NCBI GenBank assembly: GCA_030490835.1
Contig: CM059975.1
Coordinates: 28,862,133-28,926,132, forward strand
Reading direction: 5' to 3'
Origin: Annona cherimola
Taxonomy: Eukaryota; Streptophyta; Magnoliopsida; Magnoliales; Annonaceae
Length of the DNA: 64,000 nt
Shown: piece by piece, positions 62,601-64,000 of the stretch
Layout: each line of letters opens with the position of its first letter
Position numbering within the stretch: position 1 is the stretch's first letter
The notes under the pieces: generated by a model
What the model was told of the DNA's origin: nothing
What the model saw: the letters and a program-made list of their open reading frames with translations, nothing else
The model's database searches: none
Program-made: the position numbers and the translations under genes

Positions 62601-64000
62601 TTACTTTTTTTTTTTTTTTTGTAATACAAATGTAGATATTCATGTTAGCATGCGTACACAAAAAATTTCAATTTCAACATATAAATGATCATCTAGAATT
62701 GAACCAACAAAATAACAAAAAAGCCTCTTGGTTCAAACTTCAAAGGACACAAGATCCAGATTTTGAAATTTTTCATCTTACTACCCGTAACAATCTAATT
62801 TTCTGCATGCAACCCTAATTTTTCAATCATCAAACCCATCATTCCACCACCTTTATTTCCAATTTAGGCATAACACTTAACCTGCTTAGGTTCAATTTTT
62901 TCATGTCCCAGTTTCAACAAACATCCCATCCAATCATTTATCGCCTCTCCCAAGTTGGGATCATCTTCTAAGTTAAGTTATAACCTCAAGCCAACCTCTG
63001 TGCATCCCCAAAACTGCATCATCCTTCGAAGCCTTCATGCTGAATCTATGAAGCATTCATCTGGTTTGCAAGTGCATTCCTCAGTCTTGACTACACAAGC
63101 AGAAGACCTTCCAATTGTTTCTACATCCAAGATCCCAAGGAAATTTCCATCCATCGATAGCAACACCATTATGATGGTTATGCTTATCCTATAAATGTGT
63201 GGTTCCTTAGCTTCAACTTTCTATCTCGTAAAACAACATCCAGTATACAATTATCCTGTGGATTTTCTCCTTTAGCTTGTGAATGCATAAAACACAAAAT
63301 GCATGTCTCCAGTTCATTCCCAGATCTTCGGGATCTAAATTTGTAAGCGATAATCATTTTGTCTCACTACTCTTCAATAAAACAAAATTCATAAAACTAA
63401 ACAAGACATGCATGCATGGGTGGACTTGGAAGGGAAGTAGCAAATCAAAAGATTTGGAAGTAGAAAGTTGTTATGCAATTCACGAACCAAAATTTAGTGC
63501 AAAAAAATATTTAATTCACTAACAAATCCCTAACTCCATAGCTTATTGCCATAAGGTGATGTTTCCAAAAGAAGAAAGAACCTTTTCCCTGGTGGGAGAA
63601 TGGATGTGAAACACAGTGTGATGGAAATCTGTGTAAGCATTAGACCGTGCGCCAGTCCCAAGCAGTTTTTCACGCTTCTTGCTCCCAAGGAAAGCAACAT
63701 GCTCAATCATATGTGCGACACCCTGCTCATCATCTTCTTCGTCAATTGATCCCGCATGAACTTCCATATGTGCCTCAAATCTGAACATCAAGAGAAAAAC
63801 CAAATGAGCAAGTATGTTGTCATCAACTCTATAATCTGAAGCCAAATCTCAAGAAGGAAAAAGAGTTTACAAAATAGTTAATGACAGAAAAACAGAGCCA
63901 GACCAGTGATAAATTGCTGGAATGAGGAGAAAACAAAATTATAAACCATGGTAAATGACGTCAGAACATCGCGAGGGATTCAAATTGTGGCAAGGTTAAA
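30136..64000 (-). CDS. SPP: Chloroplast stromal processing peptidase, M16 family (5' end outside window)
   Basis: Twenty-one exons join in frame to about 1038 residues; the family protein in Arabidopsis is about 1265, so roughly 220 N-terminal residues (transit peptide, start) lie to the right. Counting from the first full codon (Phe, FEAHMEV), the zinc site is HMIEH at 23-27, and Glu104 (AILSEL) follows 76 residues later, matching the HXXEHX76E pattern of pitrilysin-type M16 enzymes. Near-identical family blocks follow: KLLGTGARSNAYTDFHH, RWYFPANATLYIVGD, MDALLKDSEHLAAMIDNV, LRDNGM.AAFQLLHMVLE, RLFTTVRDSLGLTYDVSFEL and the C-terminus RPTT. A second M16-like half begins near RLSNGIPVNYK. The enzyme removes transit peptides from imported precursors in the chloroplast stroma. 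No frameshift or premature stop was found. The gene spans more than 33 kb for about 3.1 kb of coding sequence because introns hold many transposons. Confidence 0.96.
30429..30579 (-). CDS. SPP: SPP exon T
   Basis: The acceptor is GGAATTCAG|GATATAAA. It has 50 codons plus G, DIKCIKELNLLYEAATMED to AGSQAGEDIS. The donor is TCTCGG|GTAAGA. Confidence 0.94.
30851..30952 (-). CDS. SPP: SPP exon S
   Basis: The acceptor is TTATTTCAG|GCAAAACG. It has 34 codons, AKRTLLMRHEAETKSNAYW to APSVPRK. The donor is GGAAG|GTGAGG. Confidence 0.95.
31312..31392 (-). CDS. SPP: SPP exon R
   Basis: The acceptor is TTTTCCAG|GTCTACAA. It has 27 codons, VYKAVDACKNVLRSLSDNKI to RELDR. The donor is GATCGA|GTTAGT. The intron before it is only 80 bp. 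Confidence 0.93.
31473..31593 (-). CDS. SPP: SPP exon Q
   Basis: The acceptor is GGTGCACAG|GCTCTTTAC. The first base completes Arg, then LFTTVRDSLGLTYDVSFELS to STPDK. The donor is GACAAG|GTATCA. Confidence 0.95.
31594..33474 (-). other. SPP intron P/Q with a LINE remnant
   Basis: A GT-AG intron of 1881 bp. The part 31925-32330 is a decayed RTE LINE 3' end; the rest has no recognised feature. Confidence 0.8.
31925..32330 (-). mobile_element. Decayed RTE-type LINE 3' region
   Basis: On the minus strand the frame reads TILYGMEHWELKEQI and later GSKLRWFDQVK, matching the C-terminal region of plant RTE reverse transcriptases (LYG.E.W..K and LRWFGHV). Stops and frameshifts interrupt it. The 3' end passes GCCGACACCATTTAGGTG and ends in short ATG/TGA repeats, as RTE elements do. 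Confidence 0.75.
33475..33568 (-). CDS. SPP: SPP exon P
   Basis: The acceptor is TGAAACAG|AAAGTTT. The first two bases complete Glu, then SLQMTPERSIRNHPLFFG to AEIINS plus AG. The donor is TTCCAG|GTAAAT. The linker before HPLFFG is about ten residues shorter than I recall in Arabidopsis. Confidence 0.92.
33569..34661 (-). other. SPP intron O/P
   Basis: A GT-AG intron of 1093 bp. Nothing recognised inside. Confidence 0.75.
34662..34788 (-). CDS. SPP: SPP exon O
   Basis: The acceptor is TACTGGCAG|GTCTTCTT. It has 42 codons plus G, VFLKDTDERACAYIAGPVPN to HKNPDSD. The donor is CAGATG|GTATAC, phase 1. Confidence 0.92.
34882..34922. repeat. (AG)n / (ACAG)n microsatellite
   Basis: A run of AG dinucleotides followed by ACAGACAGACAG abuts the left end of the family B MITE. 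Confidence 0.85.
34923..35535. mobile_element. Two family B MITEs arranged as direct and inverted copies
   Basis: GTGCAGCA.CGCTGAAATGGG starts at about 34930 and again at about 35215. The second copy is a nearly full palindrome: CCACATGATCATGAAATCAT on the left returns inverted at about 35460. The right end is GGTGCAGTGACGCTGCAC. Related copies make the cluster at 52.8-56.7 kb. Confidence 0.75.
35058..35204. repeat. 49-bp unit repeated three times in tandem
   Basis: The units at 35058-35106, 35107-35155 and 35156-35204 start CTGAAAATGGTACAAATC and end CAACTTTAAAGTAT. They are nearly identical (one change, ATATAA to ATGTAA, in the third). They lie inside the first family B copy. Confidence 0.95.
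35537..35618. repeat. (TC)n then (TA)n microsatellite
   Basis: About 26 TC repeats run directly into about 14 TA repeats, next to the right end of the family B MITE. Confidence 0.95.
37168..37548. mobile_element. Family F MITE with 20-bp terminal inverted repeats
   Basis: The left end ATCCTGTTAACCCGGGCTAA and the complement of the right end ATCCTGTTAGCCCGGGCTAA differ at one position. The inner arms are also mirrored (AAGTGTATTTAACATATAAA and its complement). It is non-coding; no clear target duplication was seen. Confidence 0.8.
38291..38662. mobile_element. TIR element with ends ATAGTTGTTAAAGGTG
   Basis: The left end CCATAGTTGTTAAAGGTGCA and the complement of the right end CTATAGTAGTTAAAGGTGTG are inverted repeats; the left subterminal region is GC-richer. 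No target duplication was resolved and no ORF is present. Confidence 0.6.
39386..39538 (-). CDS. SPP: SPP exon N
   Basis: The acceptor is GGTTCTTCAG|TTGAGCA. It has 51 codons, LSIVGDFTEQEIESCILDYL to DLQTQH. The donor is CAACAT|GTGGGT. Confidence 0.92.
39774..40001 (-). CDS. SPP: SPP exon M
   Basis: The acceptor is TTTTCTGCAG|CACAGTG. It has 76 codons, HSVWLEDAFDRA to FFGENME, including LMLAMLNGDERFVEPTP. The donor is ATGGAG|GTATGT. Confidence 0.95.
40877..41014 (-). CDS. SPP: SPP exon L
   Basis: The acceptor is GTTTCCAG|GTAGAGC. It has 46 codons, VELFCVNHLINCSLESNEEF to LLHMVLE. The donor is CTTGAG|GTATTT. Confidence 0.95.
41015..43422 (-). other. SPP intron K/L
   Basis: A GT-AG intron of 2408 bp with a family G element at 42803-43256. 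Two similar stretches near 41580-41640 and 41740-41810 (ACCAATGAAAAAATTGGTGT in both) form a short local duplication. Confidence 0.75.
42803..43256. mobile_element. Family G inverted-repeat MITE
   Basis: The left arm has GGCCAATTCCACATATAC and GTGAATTTTACCCCTAATTCC. The right arm returns these inverted (GGAATTAAGAGTAAAAATTC and GTATGTAGAATTTGCCC). It is related to 16640-17145 and is non-coding. Confidence 0.7.
43423..43572 (-). CDS. SPP: SPP exon K
   Basis: The acceptor is TTTTCCTAG|ATCACG. It has 50 codons, ITKNEARCGVMRLVVGGGRA to VGNFSREQ. The donor is GAACAG|GTCTGT. Confidence 0.94.
43573..44855 (-). other. SPP intron J/K
   Basis: A GT-AG intron of 1283 bp that holds the truncated RTE LINE at 44532-44748. 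A stretch at about 44140-44310 with GGTAGGGTA-type words may be a piece of a hAT-like element. Confidence 0.75.
44516..44764 (-). mobile_element. 5'-truncated RTE-type LINE with 16-bp target duplication
   Basis: TTACACAAGAATCCAT occurs at 44516-44531 and 44749-44764. Between them, the minus strand encodes an RTE reverse-transcriptase C-terminus (RRMRGRQKKIWMKIIKQDLK followed by RQEWRNRIHAADPT) and then a tail of ATG/TGA repeats, typical of RTE 3' ends. The insert is only 217 bp, so this is a severely 5'-truncated copy, fairly young since the duplication is exact. Confidence 0.88.
44856..45026 (-). CDS. SPP: SPP exon J
   Basis: The acceptor is TTTTTGCAG|GTAGAAGT. It has 57 codons, VEVPKELISSSQLEELRLV to RRLSNGIPVNYK, the likely start of the second M16 half. 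The donor is TACAAG|GTATTT. Confidence 0.95.
45696..45899 (-). CDS. SPP: SPP exon I
   Basis: The acceptor is TTGTCACAG|GTTAATTC. It has 68 codons, VNSTGAKMLEFISEFGKP to IQAEPE, with IVACVPTK. The donor is CCTGAG|GTTTGT. Confidence 0.95.
45900..47632 (-). other. SPP intron H/I
   Basis: A GT-AG intron of 1733 bp. Near 47400-47460, CTTCCCACCTATGTAAGGTG followed by TGCATGGATTCT resembles a scrap of RTE LINE 3' end. Nothing else recognised. Confidence 0.7.
47633..47857 (-). CDS. SPP: SPP exon H
   Basis: The acceptor is CCAATATAG|GTTAGGAGG. It has 75 codons, VRRLKEFGITKGELARYMDA to TVTLSE, with the conserved LLKDSEHLAAMIDNV. The donor is TCTGAA|GTAATT. Confidence 0.95.
47858..49792 (-). other. 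SPP introns G/H and F/G (around exon G)
   Basis: Two GT-AG introns of 838 bp and 962 bp flanking exon G (48696-48830). I see no transposon or coding feature in them. Confidence 0.7.
48696..48830 (-). CDS. SPP: SPP exon G
   Basis: The acceptor is TTTGTACAG|AGCTCA. It has 45 codons, SSNPPFLAIELDHSDSGREG to KVAVHE. The donor is CACGAG|GTCTGA. Confidence 0.94.
49793..49894 (-). CDS. SPP: SPP exon F
   Basis: The acceptor is TTGGTACAG|ACTCCC. It encodes TPITKVRTYKD to HFRINSRYK (34 codons). The donor is ATAAG|GTGAGT. Confidence 0.94.
49895..52319 (-). other. SPP intron E/F
   Basis: A GT-AG intron of 2425 bp. It contains the Mutator-like MITE at 50334-50708, which seems nested at the edge of a second element reaching to about 51000 (CTAACAAGAGC), and a decayed Tourist-like pyrimidine-rich stretch at about 51180-51810. 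Confidence 0.75.
50325..50717. mobile_element. Mutator-like MITE (exact 9-bp TSD), copy 2
   Basis: GATCTTGTT stands at 50325-50333 and 50709-50717. The 375-bp insert has inverted ends (GGAGCCTAATTT and, in complement, GGAATTTGATTC) and subterminal CACCTAGGTG / CACCCGGGTG palindromes. The interior words AAATACACTTAGAATAA and TTTTTACCATTTTTT are shared with the copy at 14616. Confidence 0.8.
52320..52619 (-). CDS. SPP: SPP exon E (100 codons)
   Basis: The acceptor is CTTCATTCAG|GCTGTTTT. It runs AVFGQTHAESD to FNMFRK, with KRERHAVRPPVEH.WSL typical of SPP. The donor is CGCAAG|GTACTG. Confidence 0.95.
52780..52985. mobile_element. Family B MITE, partial copy
   Basis: It holds GGTGACCACACACATGTTGG and GATCGTTTGGGGCCCACAG, then TGCACCATAATTATGGTG. 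It matches the right half of the copy at 56336-56690. Confidence 0.65.
53014..53552. mobile_element. Family A inverted-repeat MITE, copy 4 (most complete)
   Basis: The left end has CACTTCTATGTAACCGGGTT and CATGTAACCCTTTCAAAATC; the right end returns them inverted (GAAGGGGTTACATGAG and CGCTTCTATGTAACTCGG). It contains an (AT)n tract at 53190-53211. Confidence 0.75.
53556..53926. mobile_element. Family B MITE, cluster copy 1
   Basis: The left end CTGTGCAATGAAGTTGCACC and right end GGTGTAGTGAAGCTGCACC; the interior includes TTTATACAATCATTTATCCA. Non-coding. Confidence 0.75.
53945..54312. mobile_element. Family B MITE, cluster copy 2
   Basis: The left end TCAGGTGCAGTGAAGCTGCA, same interior order as copy 1, right end GGTGTAGTGAAGCTACAC. 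A short (TA)n stretch separates the copies. Confidence 0.75.
54331..56312. mobile_element. Family B MITE, cluster copy 3, split by a hAT-like insertion
   Basis: The left part (54331-54616) ends at TCTAAATACCATGGGT, and the right part resumes at 56213 with CCATGGGTGGAGTAGATTAT. In intact copies these are continuous (CTAAATACAATGGGTGGAG). This fixes the insertion site exactly. Confidence 0.85.
54609..56220. mobile_element. Non-autonomous hAT-like element, 1596 bp, exact 8-bp TSD
   Basis: Element 54617-56212. CCATGGGT flanks it at 54609-54616 and 56213-56220. The terminal inverted repeat TAGGGGTGCAAGTCGGTCC is exact at both ends, and further GGGTACCC and CGACCCG repeats lie just inside. TAGGGGTG-type ends with 8-bp duplications are typical of plant hAT elements. 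The interior has a GC-rich block (about 54830-55150) with a 107-codon frame of no known domain; it could be captured sequence. No hAT transposase domain is visible. Confidence 0.88.
56336..56690. mobile_element. Family B MITE, cluster copy 4
   Basis: The left end TGTGCAGACGGTGCAGTCCA, interior TTTATACAATCATTTATCCA, right end GGTGCAGTCGCATGCACTGG. It is more diverged from the other cluster copies. Confidence 0.7.
56924..57245 (+). mobile_element. tRNA-derived SINE with 14-bp target duplication
   Basis: ATGCTATCACCCTG (56924-56937) and ATGTTATCGCCCTG (57232-57245) flank the insert with two differences. The head has TCGTGGTATACCCATGGGCC and AGGAGGTCTAGGTTTCAAC, which resemble pol III A and B boxes of plant SINEs (B box GGTTCGA-like, here GGTTTCAA). 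It ends in a (TA)n tail. Confidence 0.72.
57667..57855 (-). CDS. SPP: SPP exon D
   Basis: The acceptor is TCCAAACAG|TTGCTGC. It has 63 codons, LLQHLHSENKLSKRFPIGLE to KTIYQIE, including RWYFPANATLYIVGD. The donor is ATTGAG|GTATGC. Confidence 0.95.
57991..58098 (-). CDS. SPP: SPP exon C (catalytic Glu; GC donor)
   Basis: The acceptor is AAATGCAG|ATTGCTT. It has 36 codons, IAFHPKFLASRVEKERRAIL to EYRVDCQ, with the glutamates of the M16 active site. The exon ends TGTCAG|GCAAGT, a GC-type donor; no in-frame GT donor fits. Confidence 0.93.
58099..59120 (-). other. SPP intron B/C
   Basis: A GT-AG intron of 1022 bp. It carries the Tourist-like MITE at 58631-58924. Confidence 0.8.
58628..58927. mobile_element. 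Tourist-like MITE with TAA duplication
   Basis: Element 58631-58924 is bounded by TAA on both sides (58628-58630 and 58925-58927). The ends GGGTGTATTTGG and, in complement, GGTTGTGTTTGG are inverted repeats. The 3-bp TAA target is typical of PIF/Harbinger-Tourist elements. Interior matches the copies at 8850 and 61995 in reverse. Confidence 0.78.
59121..59168 (-). CDS. SPP: SPP exon B (48 bp)
   Basis: The acceptor is ATGTTCCAG|GATTCTG. It encodes DSDGELLPFVLDALNE. The donor is AATGAG|GTATGA. The match to the family at this position is close. Confidence 0.93.
59675..60022. mobile_element. Near-perfect palindromic MITE (348 bp)
   Basis: The ends TGATTATATACATCATGATG and the mirrored CATCATGTATATAATCA pair. 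The middle is a perfect-looking hairpin with AATCAAAAGTAAATATG and its complement around 59840. A single transcript across the intron would fold along its whole length. Related to the tandem sequence at 2271-2885. Confidence 0.82.
61434..62499. mobile_element. hAT-like element, decayed, with a nested MITE
   Basis: The left end TAGGGGTGGGAATCAAG and the complement of the right end TCAGGGTGGGAATTGGG are inverted repeats. The flanks CCTCCATG and TTTCCATG suggest an old 8-bp duplication. Both sides have GGTTAGG- or CCTAACC-type subterminal words. No transposase was seen. Confidence 0.65.
61995..62242. mobile_element. Tourist-like MITE nested in the hAT-like element
   Basis: The left end TGGGGTTGTTTGTT and the complement of the right end TGGGGTCTGTTTGG are inverted repeats. 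The interior has TTTCTGCACAACTACCCATA, shared with the copy at 8850. Its position inside 61434-62499 shows that it arrived later. Confidence 0.7.
63582..63780 (-). CDS. SPP: SPP exon A (zinc-binding HMIEH motif)
   Basis: The acceptor is GATGTTCAG|ATTTGAGG; the first base completes Arg from an upstream exon outside the window. It encodes 66 codons, FEAHMEVHAGS to HSPTREK, including HMIEH. The donor is GAAAAG|GTTCTT. Confidence 0.95.
63781..64000 (-). other. SPP intron upstream of exon A (runs off the window)
   Basis: Sequence 5' of the exon A acceptor on the minus strand. No exon was recognised, so the N-terminal exons are beyond the right edge. Confidence 0.7.

Larger units (their letters stand above)
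59169..63581 (-). other. SPP intron A/B (4.4 kb)
   Basis: It contains the palindromic element at 59675-60022 and a hAT-like element at 61434-62499. The remaining sequence is AT-rich, and the ORFs there have no recognisable domain. Confidence 0.8.

Overview
This window is nuclear DNA of a flowering plant. It is AT-rich. Both recognisable genes are split by many GT-AG introns, some longer than 4 kb, and the non-coding DNA is crowded with plant-type transposon remnants (Tourist-like, Mutator-like and hAT-like elements, SINEs, RTE-type LINE tails). One gene encodes a chloroplast enzyme. The species cannot be told from the sequence. No prokaryotic genes, CRISPR array, LTR-retrotransposon polyprotein or viral genes were seen.

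Layout. Positions 1-13.3 kb are intergenic: I found no supportable gene. This stretch holds an imperfect 0.2-kb duplication, a tandem 0.3-kb duplication, several MITEs, and a 1.1-kb long inverted repeat (10483-11581) flanked by a 15-bp direct repeat. Positions 13872-26191 (minus strand) hold a complete eight-exon gene for a 487-residue F-box/WD40 protein, which I assign to the FBX2 (At5g21040) type. It is a likely substrate receptor of an SCF ubiquitin ligase. Positions 26.6-29.6 kb are intergenic, with tandem repeats, a SINE and a small CpG-rich patch. Positions 29.6-64 kb (minus strand) hold the 3' part of the chloroplast stromal processing peptidase gene (SPP, M16 metallopeptidase). Twenty-one coding exons encode about 1038 residues, including the zinc motif HMIEH and the partner glutamate 76 residues after it. 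The transit peptide and first exons lie beyond the right edge.

I rebuilt all exons by joining reading frames at splice sites. Every exon length and phase closes exactly. Points to check are one GC-AG intron in SPP, a predicted intron in the SPP 3' UTR about 62 nt after the stop codon (a possible nonsense-mediated-decay signal), and two in-frame acceptors 9 nt apart at the last SPP exon.

The two genes point the same way but have no evident functional link: one is nuclear/cytosolic protein turnover, the other chloroplast precursor maturation. The most distinctive non-genic content is the transposon architecture. It includes a head-to-tail MITE cluster in a 5-kb SPP intron, broken by a 1596-bp hAT-like element with an exact 8-bp target duplication. 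There are also two members of one Mutator-like MITE family with 9-bp duplications, a truncated RTE LINE with a 16-bp duplication, and two SINEs with clear duplications. I did not find a new biological system that I could defend.
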